This document shows, piece after piece, positions 51,644 to 60,660 of a stretch of DNA of 64,000 bases. A program made the translations under genes and the position numbers. A model generated the notes under the pieces. That model was not told the origin of the DNA and made no database searches. It was given only the letters and a program-made list of their open reading frames with translations. The stretch's first letter is position 1; each line of letters begins with the position of its first letter. Source of the DNA: Novosphingobium rosa NBRC 15208 (GTDB lineage: Bacteria; Pseudomonadota; Alphaproteobacteria; Sphingomonadales; Sphingomonadaceae); assembly GCF_001598555.1 (NCBI RefSeq), contig NZ_BCZE01000001.1:261980-325979 (forward strand), in the 5' to 3' direction.

Positions 51644-53058
51644 CGGGTCATCCGTTCCATGGCGGAGGCAAGCCCCAGCGCGGGCAGCAGACGGCCCGTG
51701 CGGGAGAGCAGAACATAGTGGGCCGCATCGCGCTGCGAGAGCGCCTCGATATAGGCGGCGGCGGCGTCGAACATGGCGGTGTTGGAGGCCAACACATCGA
51801 AAAGATCCCCGCGCGACACGCGGAACCTCTCGGCCAGCACATCGCGTGAACGACGCGCGGCGATATAGCTGACCCGCAAGGCGGCAATCTGCTCGTTCAA
51901 AGCATCAAGGTCGGAACGGGCGATGGCGGCATCGCGCGCGGCTTCCTCGCGCACGCGGTCGGCGCGGGCATGGGCGGCGCTGGCGCGGGCATCGGCCTGA
52001 TGGGCATGCGCGCCCGCGCCAAAGGAAAAACGGTAATTAAGCGAGACGCGCGCCCGCACATCGTAATTCTGCTCGTTCTCGAACACGCCATAGCGGCCCG
52101 CATCCATGCCTGCGCTGACCCGGGGCAGCAGATCGGCATGGGCAGCCCGCGCATCCTTGCGACTGCCCGCAGCCTGAGCCTGAGCGCCCTGAACCGCAGG
52201 GCTGTCATCGGCCGCCTCGCGCGCGGCGACGCCATCAGCGGGGGCATCGCCCAACAGGGGTGCGCGCTCCAGGGCGCCGGGCGGCGGAGCTCCGGTCAAT
52301 TGGCCGAAGCGCGCCTCGGCATTGGCCAACTGGCGACGATATCCAGCCAGACGTGTGGCGATGGACGCCGCCACGCTGTCCATCCGCGCCACATCGGTGG
52401 AGGCCGAGGCGCCGCGTTCGATGCGTTCGGCCAGAGCCTCGCGCATCATGGCGATTTCCCCGGCATAGCTGCTATCGAGCTGCACCAGCGTGCGCCCGGC
52501 ATAGATGTCATACCAGGCGGCGATGGCGCGCAGGGCGATATCCTCGACCGCGCTGTACACCCCGGCTGCCGCCGCGCGCAGACGATCACCGGCCGCGCCG
52601 ATGCGGCGGTTGCTGGCCCCGCCATCGAAGAGCGGCTGATCCAGCGAGACTGTGACATCGCTGCGTTGCGGCGCGCGCAGGCGCTCGATCACATAATTGG
52701 GATCATTGTCGAACTGGCGCGACAGGGTGCGATAGCTTGAAAGCCCCAGCGTCACCGTGGGCAGGCGGGCGGCGCGCGCCTCGCTGCGGGCGGCGCGGGC
52801 TTCCTCTCCGGCGGCCTGCGCCTCGGCCAGCGCCGGGTTGCGGGCCACCGCTTCGGCCAGCGCCTGGCGGAAAGGATCGGCGGCGCCCGCCGCCTCGCCC
52901 AGGGCCAGCACAGGATCGCGCTCCGGATCGATGGCCAGCGGATCGCCCTGAGGTGCGGGCAGGGCACGCAACCCGCCCTGCGCCAGCGCAGGCCCCGCCC
53001 CGCACAGCAGCAATGCCCCGGCCAGGGGGCATGACACGATCCTCAAAGACACACGCAT
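51640..53058 (-). CDS. TolC-family outer-membrane channel
   Basis: This 472-residue outer-membrane efflux protein has a signal peptide (MRVSLRIVSCPLAGALLLCGAGPALA), two OEP repeats with long heptad-rich helices (AEAVARNPALAEAQAAGEEARAARSEARAARLP; later RDVLAERFRVSRGDLFDVLASNTAMFDA) and the conserved GLSSYRTLSRQ/YNYRFSFGAG-type strands. First gene of the exporter operon, it overlaps the ABC gene by 4 bases. It forms the outer-membrane exit duct of the secretion system. Confidence 0.92.
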   Translation of the reverse strand: MRVSLRIVSCPLAGALLLCGAGPALAQGGLRALPAPQGDPLAIDPERDPVLALGEAAGAADPFRQALAEAVARNPALAEAQAAGEEARAARSEARAARLPTVTLGLSSYRTLSRQFDNDPNYVIERLRAPQRSDVTVSLDQPLFDGGASNRRIGAAGDRLRAAAAGVYSAVEDIALRAIAAWYDIYAGRTLVQLDSSYAGEIAMMREALAERIERGASASTDVARMDSVAASIATRLAGYRRQLANAEARFGQLTGAPPPGALERAPLLGDAPADGVAAREAADDSPAVQGAQAQAAGSRKDARAAHADLLPRVSAGMDAGRYGVFENEQNYDVRARVSLNYRFSFGAGAHAHQADARASAAHARADRVREEAARDAAIARSDLDALNEQIAALRVSYIAARRSRDVLAERFRVSRGDLFDVLASNTAMFDAAAAYIEALSQRDAAHYVLLSRTGRLLPALGLASAMERMTR

Positions 53059-53465
53059 GGAAGGGAAAGATCCTTGGCGGGGCTGCCCATGCCCCGAACG
53101 GGTCGGGGCCCTAGCTTCTGGCCGAGCGGTCTGTCCAGACCTATCGCAAGACAATTCGTCGCAAAATTTGCATTAAAAATGAAATATATAAAATAAATGA
53201 CGAATAATTTTTGAACGTAACAGTTATGACTTATTTCATTTCTAGCAATTGCCGGTCAATCGGAGGTGCGACCGATGCGACATCGCAGTTTGTACAGTTT
53301 TGAGGTGACATGATCTGGATTATATAAGTTTTTTATCCAGACAATATCCACATTACCTTTCCCATCATGATGCTGTGCAGGATTAAGACCTTGCGCGGTC
53401 ATGGATGACGGCTGCCTGTCGCAATCAGCACCCCCGCCTGTCTTTGGGCTATTCAGGGGTTCTTC
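53059..53465. other. Divergent promoter region of the exporter and the secreted nuclease
   Basis: This is a 407-bp, markedly AT-rich stretch between the TolC gene and the nuclease gene. It contains an inverted repeat TCTGGAT/ATCCAGA (53314-53341, 14-base loop with a T6 tract) and no credible gene. The AGGGG seven bases before 53466 is the nuclease ribosome site. Confidence 0.6.
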
Positions 53466-56400
53466 ATGCCTACGTCGGTTTTCATCAATGAGTTCCATTA
53501 CGACAACCTCGGCACCGATGAGAATGAGGCGATTGAAATCGCCGGCATTCCCGGCACAGATCTGACCGGCTGGAAGATCTATCTCTACGATGGCGGCACC
53601 ACTGCCAGCGCAGCCCTTGCCGCCAAGGTCTATGGCACCTCCACCACCAACCCCACCGTGCTGAGCGGCGTGCTGGTCGACAAGGGCAGCGGTCTGGGCA
53701 CGATGCTGGTCAGCTACCCCGTCAATGGCCTTCAGAACGGTTCGCCCGATGGCTTCGCGCTGGTCAACCCGCAGGGGCAGGTCGTTCAGTTCCTGTCCTA
53801 TGAAGGCGTGATGACCGCAGCCGATGGCCCCGCCGCCGGGATGACCAGCACCGATGTCGGCCAGCAGGAAGCCTCCAGCGCGCCGCTGGGCACCTCGCTG
53901 CAGCTCACCGGCAGCGGCAGCTATTACGAGGATTTCACCTGGGCGCCCTCGGCCACCAGCACCTATGACGCCATCAACAACGGTCAGGCCTACACTGCGC
54001 CCGCCGGCACCGGCACGCCGACAACGCCGAGCGCCACACTTTCCATCGCCGCCATCACCGCCAGCCAGAACGAAGGCGCTCCGGGCGACAGCACCGTCTT
54101 CAGCTTCACCGTCACCCGCAGCGATGGCGATGGCACCGCCAGCGTGAACTATGCCGTCACCGGCGCGGCGACCAACGGCGCCAATGCGGCCGATTTCGGC
54201 GGCACGCTGCCCTCGGGCACCCTCTCCTTCGCCGCTGGCGAGACCCAGAAGACCATCACCGTCACCGTCACCGGCGATCATGCGATGGAAAATGACGAAG
54301 GCTTCGTGGTGACGCTCAGCGGCGCGCAGAACGCCACCATCGCCACCGCTTCGGCCACCGCCACGATTGTGAACGACGATCACGCCGGGGCGCTTTCCAT
54401 CGCCGATGCCAGCGTGAGCGAGGGCAACAGCGGCGCCACCGATCTGCATTTCACCGTCACCCGCGCGGGCGGCAGCGATGGCGCGGTGTCGGCCACATGG
54501 ACCGTCAACCTCAACGGTAGCGCCACGGCGGATGACCTGACCGGCTCCACCACCGGCACCGTCACCTTCGCCGACGGCGCCACCACCGCCGATGTGGTGG
54601 TGCATGTGCAGGGCGACACGAGCTATGAAACCGACGAGACCTTCGGCATCACGCTGAGCGCGCCCACCGGCGGCGCCACCATCGCCCAGGCCACCGCCAC
54701 CGGCACCATCCTGAACGACGATGCCGCCCCGGCGGCAGGCGCGATCTCGATCGCCGATGCCTCGATCGTCGAGGGCAACAGCGGCATCCAGTCGATGGAA
54801 TTCGTGCTGACGCGTGACAGCGGCAGCACCGGCGCCGTCACCGTGGATTACACGCTGGCGCTGGGCACGGCGAGTGCCGCCGATCTCGACCCCAATCAGG
54901 CCTACAGCGGCACCATCACCTTCGCCGCGGGGCAGACCACCGCCACGCTGTTGGTGGGCATCGTGGGCGACACGGTGATCGAGCCCAACGAGACCTTCAC
55001 CGTCAACCTCAGCAATGCCACCGGCGGCGCGGTAATCACCGATGCGCAGGCGGTGGGCACCATCACCGACAATGACCCCACCAGCGTGGTCTTCATCAAC
55101 GAGCTGCATTACGACAATGTCGGCACCGACAGCGGCGAGGCCATCGAACTGGCGGGCCCGGCGGGCACCGACCTGACGGGCTGGACGCTGGTGCTCTACA
55201 ACGGCACCAGCGGCGCGGCCTACAGCACCCGCGCGCTGACCGGCGTGATCCCCGATCAGGACCATGGCTATGGCACGGTGACCTTCGCCTATGCCGCCAA
55301 CGGCATCCAGAACGGGTCGCCCAGCGGCATGGCTCTGGTCGACGCCAGCGGCCATGTGGTGCAGTTCCTCTCCTATGAAGGCACGATGACCGCCAAGGGC
55401 GGCGCGGCCGACGGCATGACCAGCACCGACATCGGCGTGTCGGAAACCTCGGTCACCACCGGCTATTCGCTTCAGCTGTCGGGCACGGGCTCGAACTATG
55501 GCGATTTCACCTGGCAGAACGCCGCGCAGAACACCTTCGGCACCATGCCCGCGGCGGGCGCCAGCGGCAGCGGCGCGATCAACACCGGCCAGAGCTTCCT
55601 GCCCGCCACCGGCACCAGCTTTTTCAGCGTCACCGACACCAAGATCAACGAGGGCAACAGCGGCGTCACCCCGCTGACCTTCACCGTCACCCGCGCGGGC
55701 GGTTCGGCCTCGGCGGCCAGCGTCGACTATCATATCGATCTGGGCACGGTCTCGGCGGATGACATCGCCGCCACCCCGCTCTCGGGCACGCTGACCTTCG
55801 GCGTGGGCGAAGTGGCCAAGACCATCACCATCGGCGTGATCGGCGACACGGTGGGCGAGAACAACGAGACGCTCTCGCTGACGCTGAGCAATCCGGTGGG
55901 CGATGCGCAGATCAACCATGCCAGCGCCACCGGCACGATCCTGAACGACGATCCCATCGAACTGGCGATCTACCAGATCCAGGGCGCGGCCCATACCTCG
56001 CCCGTGGTCGGCCAGACGGTGAGCACCACCGGCATCGTCACGGCGGTGAACGGCACCAGCTTCTGGATCCAGGACCCCACCAGCCACCGCGAGACCGGCG
56101 CTTCGGACGCCATTCAGGTCTTCGTGGGCAGCGCCCCCTCCGTGGCCGTGGGCGATGCAGTGCAGGTTTCGGGCGTGGTCACCGAGTTCCAGCCCGCCGC
56201 CGGTTCGCTGACCGTCACCGAGATCAACACGCCCACCGTCACCGTGGTCTCGCATGACAATGCGCTGCCCACCGCCATCGTGATCGGCGTGGACGGCATT
56301 CTGCCCCCCACCAATGTCATCGATGACGATGGCATGACCTCCTACGATCCGCAGCACGACGGCATCGATTTCTACGAATCGCTCGAAGGCATGCTGGTGA

Positions 56401-59180
56401 CGGTGGAAACGCCGATCGTGGTCGGGCCCACCTCCGGCAAGAACACCTATGTCGTCGCCTCGGCGGGCGAGGGCGCGACCAATATGAACGATCGCGGCGG
56501 CATCACGCTTTCGGGCACCGATGCCGCGCCCGAACGCATCCAGATCTATGCCGATAACGCAGTGCTGCCCGGCTATGTGCCCAACCACACGCTGGGCGAT
56601 GTGCTGAACAATGTGACGGGCATCCTCACCTATTACAACTCGCCCGAACTGCTGCCGACGCAGGCCGTCACCACGCTGGTCGACAAGGAGACCACGCAGG
56701 AGGTAACCGCGCTGAAGGGCGATGCCGATCATCTCTCCATCGCCAGCTTCAACATGGAGAATGCCGATCCCACCGATCCGCAGGCCAAGTTCGACGCCAT
56801 CGGCAAGGAAGTGGTGGACAATCTGGGCTCACCCGACATCATCGGCGCTCAGGAAATTCAGGACGCCGATGGCGCGGGCAGCGGCAGCGACCTGTCGGGC
56901 GCCGCGACGGCCCAGAAGGTGATCGACGCCATCGTCGCGGCGGGTGGCCCCACCTATGTCTATGTCGAAATCGCCCCCACCGTGGCTGGCAGCACCGGCG
57001 GCGAGCCGGGCGGCAACATCCGCAACGGCTTCTTCTACAACCCCGAGCGCGTGACCTATGTCGAGGGCAGCGCGGAGCTGGTGCCCGGCGCGGCCTTCAC
57101 CGGCAGCCGCAGCCCGCTGGCGGCGGAATTCCAGTTCAACGGCCAGACGGTGACGGTGATCGACGTTCACTCCACCTCGCGCGGGGGATCGGAATCGGCC
57201 TGGGGCGCGGATCAGCCCGCCACGCAGGCGGGGGATTCCTCGCGCACGGCGCAGGCCGAGGCGATCAAGGCCTACACCGATGCGCTGCAGGCCGCCGATC
57301 CTTCCACCAAGATGGTGATCCTGGGCGATTTCAATGGTTACTATTACGAAACCGCGCTGAGCACCTTCACCAAGGATGGCAGCTTCACCAACCTCTATTC
57401 GCTGCTGCCCGAGCAGGAGCGCTATTCCTACCTCTATGAGGGCGCTTCGCAGGCCTTCGACAACATTCTGGTCAGCAACAACCTGACCAGCGGCGCGGCT
57501 TTCGACGCGGTGCATGTCAATGCCGAGCAGACCGTGCAGCCCATCACCGACCACGATCAGGTGGTGGCCACCATCTATCTGCCCAGCGCCACCACCCCGC
57601 CGGCCAACACCGCCCCCACCGACATCACGCTGACCAACGCCAGCGTGGCCGAGAACCTGCCGGCGGGCACCGTGGTCGGCACGGCGGCGGCTGTCGATGC
57701 CGAGGGCGGCGCGATGGCCTATGCGCTGGCCGACAACGCCAGGGGCCTCTTCGCCATCGATGCCGTCACAGGCGTCATCACCACCACGACGGCCCTCGAT
57801 CACGAGACACTGGCCAGCGCCAGCATCACCATCTCGACCACCGACAGCGGCGGGTTGAGCTTCAGCAAGACGGTCGCCATCGCCATCAGCGATGTGAACG
57901 AAGCCCCTGCCCGCGTGACCATCAGCAATGCCACGGTGGTCGAAAATGCGGTCGGCGGCACGGTGATCGGCACGCTCGACGGGCATGATCCCGATGCGAA
58001 CAGCACGCTGACCTATGCGCTGGCCACCGCCGACAGCCGCTTTGTCATTCAGGACAACAAGCTGCTGGTCGCGGCGAGCGCCAACATCGATTACGAGGCG
58101 CAGCACAGCATCAGCCTCGATATCACCGCCACCGATCAGGGCGGGCTGCACACCACCTCCACCATCACGCTGGCGGTGCAGGATGTGGCCGAGACGTTCG
58201 GCGGCTCCGCCGGCAACGATACGATCCTGGGCGATGCCGGCAACAATGTGATCGATGCGGGCGCGGGCAATGACACGGTCAGCCCCGGTCTGGGCATCGA
58301 CACGATCACGCTGGGCGCGGGCGCCGATACGGTGCGCGGGCTGCTGGCCGAACTGCTGGGCGACACCATCACCGATTTCGGCAGGGAAGATCGCATCCAG
58401 ATCCAAAACAGCGATTTCCATCGTTCGGATTTCACCGTTTCGGGAACGGGTGCGGCCACCACGCTGGGCTTTGTCGGCGGTTCGATGGCGCTGACCGGCG
58501 GTCTGGCGGGCGGCGATGTGATGGTCGCCCATTCGGGCAATGATACGGTGGTGACGTTCCATGCCTATCTGGCCGCGCTGACCGAAAACACCGCTGTTTC
58601 CAGCAGCGCGATCAACGGCATCACCAATCAGGCCTATCTGAGCGGCGACACCTCCAACGCCTTCACCGTCAATGTGGAAGCGATGAGCGGGGCCGCTTAT
58701 CACAACACCGTGGGGGTCTATGAGGTGGATAGCGCCACTGGCGCGATCTCCGATGTGCGCATCATCGCCGGGGATGCCAAGAATGCCGCCAGCGCGATCA
58801 GCGTCACCGGCGTGGAGGCCGGGCACCAGCTGGGCTTCTTCCTTGTGCAGGATGGCGCCAGCACGCTGGGTTCGGCGTTGAGCAGCACCAATCTGTCGAT
58901 CGTCAGCCAGAACGGCCATCTGGCGCTGGCCAACAATGGCACGGCGATCAGCGGGGCGACGACCTTCTTCTCGACCTCGGCCGCGGCCAATGTCGACGGG
59001 GTGCAGCATGTGCTGTCAGGCGTGGCGAATGATGGATCGGGCACGATCCGCATCGGCTTCGAAGATCTGCTGCGCAGCGGATCGCAGAGCGACGACGACT
59101 TCCAGGATGTGGTGCTGCATGTGACGGCGGTGCCTCAGGCGCATGCAGCCGTGCTGGAAACGGCTGTGCTGCACGGGTGA
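53466..59180 (+). CDS. Giant multidomain secreted nuclease (ExeM/NucH-like) with RTX repeats
   Basis: This 1904-residue protein has no signal peptide. Approximate domain order: lamin-tail domain (1-175), three Calx-beta repeats (189-305, 307-420, 425-538), second lamin-tail domain (538-718), fourth Calx-beta (718-830), OB-like region (831-1080), then an endonuclease/exonuclease/phosphatase domain (1089-1375) with FNMENADP, GAQEIQD, RNGFFYNPERV, DVHSTSRGG, ILGDFN and ITDHDQV. Two cadherin-like repeats (1382-1577), a short RTX block (GGSAGNDTILGDAGN, 1579-1609) and a DUF4114-like C-terminus (IGFEDLLRSGSQSDDDFQDVVLHV) follow. The EEP motifs match extracellular DNases such as ExeM. RTX repeats, calcium-binding domains and the divergent type I exporter indicate export by that system. 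Substrate (DNA, RNA or both) is inferred. Confidence 0.88.
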   Translation: MPTSVFINEFHYDNLGTDENEAIEIAGIPGTDLTGWKIYLYDGGTTASAALAAKVYGTSTTNPTVLSGVLVDKGSGLGTMLVSYPVNGLQNGSPDGFALVNPQGQVVQFLSYEGVMTAADGPAAGMTSTDVGQQEASSAPLGTSLQLTGSGSYYEDFTWAPSATSTYDAINNGQAYTAPAGTGTPTTPSATLSIAAITASQNEGAPGDSTVFSFTVTRSDGDGTASVNYAVTGAATNGANAADFGGTLPSGTLSFAAGETQKTITVTVTGDHAMENDEGFVVTLSGAQNATIATASATATIVNDDHAGALSIADASVSEGNSGATDLHFTVTRAGGSDGAVSATWTVNLNGSATADDLTGSTTGTVTFADGATTADVVVHVQGDTSYETDETFGITLSAPTGGATIAQATATGTILNDDAAPAAGAISIADASIVEGNSGIQSMEFVLTRDSGSTGAVTVDYTLALGTASAADLDPNQAYSGTITFAAGQTTATLLVGIVGDTVIEPNETFTVNLSNATGGAVITDAQAVGTITDNDPTSVVFINELHYDNVGTDSGEAIELAGPAGTDLTGWTLVLYNGTSGAAYSTRALTGVIPDQDHGYGTVTFAYAANGIQNGSPSGMALVDASGHVVQFLSYEGTMTAKGGAADGMTSTDIGVSETSVTTGYSLQLSGTGSNYGDFTWQNAAQNTFGTMPAAGASGSGAINTGQSFLPATGTSFFSVTDTKINEGNSGVTPLTFTVTRAGGSASAASVDYHIDLGTVSADDIAATPLSGTLTFGVGEVAKTITIGVIGDTVGENNETLSLTLSNPVGDAQINHASATGTILNDDPIELAIYQIQGAAHTSPVVGQTVSTTGIVTAVNGTSFWIQDPTSHRETGASDAIQVFVGSAPSVAVGDAVQVSGVVTEFQPAAGSLTVTEINTPTVTVVSHDNALPTAIVIGVDGILPPTNVIDDDGMTSYDPQHDGIDFYESLEGMLVTVETPIVVGPTSGKNTYVVASAGEGATNMNDRGGITLSGTDAAPERIQIYADNAVLPGYVPNHTLGDVLNNVTGILTYYNSPELLPTQAVTTLVDKETTQEVTALKGDADHLSIASFNMENADPTDPQAKFDAIGKEVVDNLGSPDIIGAQEIQDADGAGSGSDLSGAATAQKVIDAIVAAGGPTYVYVEIAPTVAGSTGGEPGGNIRNGFFYNPERVTYVEGSAELVPGAAFTGSRSPLAAEFQFNGQTVTVIDVHSTSRGGSESAWGADQPATQAGDSSRTAQAEAIKAYTDALQAADPSTKMVILGDFNGYYYETALSTFTKDGSFTNLYSLLPEQERYSYLYEGASQAFDNILVSNNLTSGAAFDAVHVNAEQTVQPITDHDQVVATIYLPSATTPPANTAPTDITLTNASVAENLPAGTVVGTAAAVDAEGGAMAYALADNARGLFAIDAVTGVITTTTALDHETLASASITISTTDSGGLSFSKTVAIAISDVNEAPARVTISNATVVENAVGGTVIGTLDGHDPDANSTLTYALATADSRFVIQDNKLLVAASANIDYEAQHSISLDITATDQGGLHTTSTITLAVQDVAETFGGSAGNDTILGDAGNNVIDAGAGNDTVSPGLGIDTITLGAGADTVRGLLAELLGDTITDFGREDRIQIQNSDFHRSDFTVSGTGAATTLGFVGGSMALTGGLAGGDVMVAHSGNDTVVTFHAYLAALTENTAVSSSAINGITNQAYLSGDTSNAFTVNVEAMSGAAYHNTVGVYEVDSATGAISDVRIIAGDAKNAASAISVTGVEAGHQLGFFLVQDGASTLGSALSSTNLSIVSQNGHLALANNGTAISGATTFFSTSAAANVDGVQHVLSGVANDGSGTIRIGFEDLLRSGSQSDDDFQDVVLHVTAVPQAHAAVLETAVLHG

Positions 59181-59201
59181 TCCCGGCGTAAAATACAGAA
59201 G

Positions 59202-59239
59202 GTGGCACCGGTTGGCTTGCGCCGCCGGCGCCACTTTTT
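59202..59239 (+). terminator. Intrinsic terminator of the nuclease gene
   Basis: GTGGCACCGG pairs with CCGGCGCCAC (9 of 10 pairs) around a 13-base loop, followed by T5. It starts 21 bases after the nuclease stop codon. Confidence 0.85.
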
Positions 59240-59284
59240 GTCAAGCTCTCTGGCCTGGCCGACGCCACCAGCCTCAGGCCCCTG

Positions 59285-59540
59285 TTGCCCGGTCAGCACG
59301 CCTGGCACAGATCAGGGTTGAGATCGGGCATCGAGCGAGAGCACAGAGGCGGCATAACGCTTCAGCATCTGATCGAAGAAACCCGCCTTGCTGCCGAAGG
59401 CGGCGTCAAAGCTGGGCGGCTGGCCGACCGCCGTCCGGATCTGGTCAAGGCGGTGATCGCCATCGGGCCGATGGGGCCGCCCTTCGCCACCATCCCCGCA
59501 TGGGTCAGGCATTGGCCTGAAACCTGCCGCGGATTCAGCG
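59285..59540 (+). pseudogene. Decayed alpha/beta-hydrolase fragment
   Basis: A short open frame contains RRPDLVKAVIAIGPMGPPF, which closely resembles the segment after the nucleophile elbow in alpha/beta-hydrolases (typically RPDLVKAVVALEPSGPPF). There is no intact upstream nucleophile region or downstream His. It is probably the remnant of a longer gene deleted between the nuclease terminator and the LacI gene. The remaining part of 59181-59543 shows nothing else. Confidence 0.5.
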
Positions 59541-59543
59541 AAA

Positions 59544-60533
59544 TCAGAGCGATACTCCCGCCGTGGACTGGCGGACCACCAGAGCAGGATCGAGGATCAC
59601 CCTGCGGCTTCTCTCGCCATCGGCCTCCATGCGGCGGATCACGCCATCCACGGCTTCGATCGCCATATCCTCGATGGGGATCTCCACCGTGGTGAGCGGC
59701 GGCGTGCTGAGCTGCGCCCATGGAATATCGTCCATGCCCATCACCGAAACATCGTCCGGCACACGCTTGCCCATGGCCTGAAGGCATCGGATCACGCCGA
59801 TGGCGATCATATCGCCGCCGGTGATGATGGCGGTAACGTTCTGGCTCTCCAGAGCCTGCCGCACCGAGGGTTCCAGATCGCGCGAATAGCCGGTCTCGAC
59901 ATGGAAAATCACATCGCCCTGCCCCGCGATGCGCTCCAGCGCGCCTCTGCAGCGGTCGGCCATGCTGCGGATGCTGCAGGGGCCCGAGACGATGCCGAAG
60001 CGGCGATGGCCCAGCTCCAGCAGATGGGCCGCCGCCAGATCGCCTGCCGCCAGATCATCGGCACGCACCGTTTCGAAGCCGGGGATCACCCGATCCAGCA
60101 CCACCATCGGCACGGAACCGGTGCCCTCCACAGCGGTGTTTTCATCGCGGATGGGAAACCAGATGATGCCGTCGACGCCGTGGCTTTCCAGCGTCTGCAT
60201 CGCCTTGCGCTCCAACTGCTGATCATCCTCCACGTCGATGACGACCACCGTGTAGCCATGCTGGCGCGCGCGCTGGATCACCGCCTGCACCAGATTGGGG
60301 AAGAAGGGATTGGCCAGATCGGGGATGACGAGGCCCAGGGTGCTGCTCTTGCCGGTGCGCACGCTTTTGGCGGCGATGTTCTGGCGATAGCCCAATTCCT
60401 CGGCCACCTGCAGGATATGGGCGCGCATCGCCTCGCCCAGCGTGCCGGTGCCGTTGACCGCATAGGAGACGCTGGCCAGCGAGACGCCCGCCCTGGCCGC
60501 CACATCCTTCAGCGTGGCCCGTTTCTGGTTCAT
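59544..60533 (-). CDS. LacI-family repressor of nucleoside/ribose genes
   Basis: This 329-residue regulator has an N-terminal helix-turn-helix (ATLKDVAARAGVSLASVSYAVNG, residues 6-28) with hinge helix, then a periplasmic-binding-protein-like effector domain (SSTLGLVIPDLANPFFPNLVQAV, VSVMGMDDIPWAQLSTPPLTTV). Start 60533 is the conserved MNQKRATLKDVA. It is divergent from the ribokinase gene. Palindromes at 60560-60571 and 61593-61604 are candidate operators. A sugar such as ribose, or a nucleoside, is the inferred effector. Confidence 0.92.
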   Translation of the reverse strand: MNQKRATLKDVAARAGVSLASVSYAVNGTGTLGEAMRAHILQVAEELGYRQNIAAKSVRTGKSSTLGLVIPDLANPFFPNLVQAVIQRARQHGYTVVVIDVEDDQQLERKAMQTLESHGVDGIIWFPIRDENTAVEGTGSVPMVVLDRVIPGFETVRADDLAAGDLAAAHLLELGHRRFGIVSGPCSIRSMADRCRGALERIAGQGDVIFHVETGYSRDLEPSVRQALESQNVTAIITGGDMIAIGVIRCLQAMGKRVPDDVSVMGMDDIPWAQLSTPPLTTVEIPIEDMAIEAVDGVIRRMEADGERSRRVILDPALVVRQSTAGVSL

Positions 60534-60559
60534 GCGAGTCCTTTGTCGCGCGGGCGGTG

Positions 60560-60571
60560 TTTGCCGGCAAA
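60560..60571. promoter_or_regulatory. Palindrome in the LacI/ribokinase divergent region
   Basis: TTTGCCGGCAAA is a perfect 12-bp palindrome with a central CpG-type core like LacI-family sites. A second palindrome, TTTCATGAAA, lies at 60609-60618. Confidence 0.45.
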
Positions 60572-60660
60572 AAGACTGTAGCGGTTTTGATGTGAAGAAG
60601 GCAAAAAATTTCATGAAATAATTCGACGCGAGTCGGATGGGGTCGCAAGGGAGAGGGCAA

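Noticed and set aside
53225..53260. A PhoB-box-like TATGACTTATTTCAT stretch before the nuclease gene.
   Set aside because: Two half-sites with the required 11-base period could not be aligned.
54030..55953. Repeated DNA within the nuclease gene considered as a possible recombination or phase-variation element.
   Set aside because: The similarity follows from tandem Calx-beta and duplicated lamin-tail domains at protein level; the DNA copies are too diverged and show no simple-sequence tract.
53256..56732. A 1158-codon open frame on the minus strand opposite the nuclease gene (also a 726-codon one at 56829-59009).
   Set aside because: They arise from GC-rich codon bias of the plus-strand gene: the predicted proteins are repetitive Gly/Ala/Arg/Asp sequences with no recognisable domain, and the opposite strand encodes clear domains.
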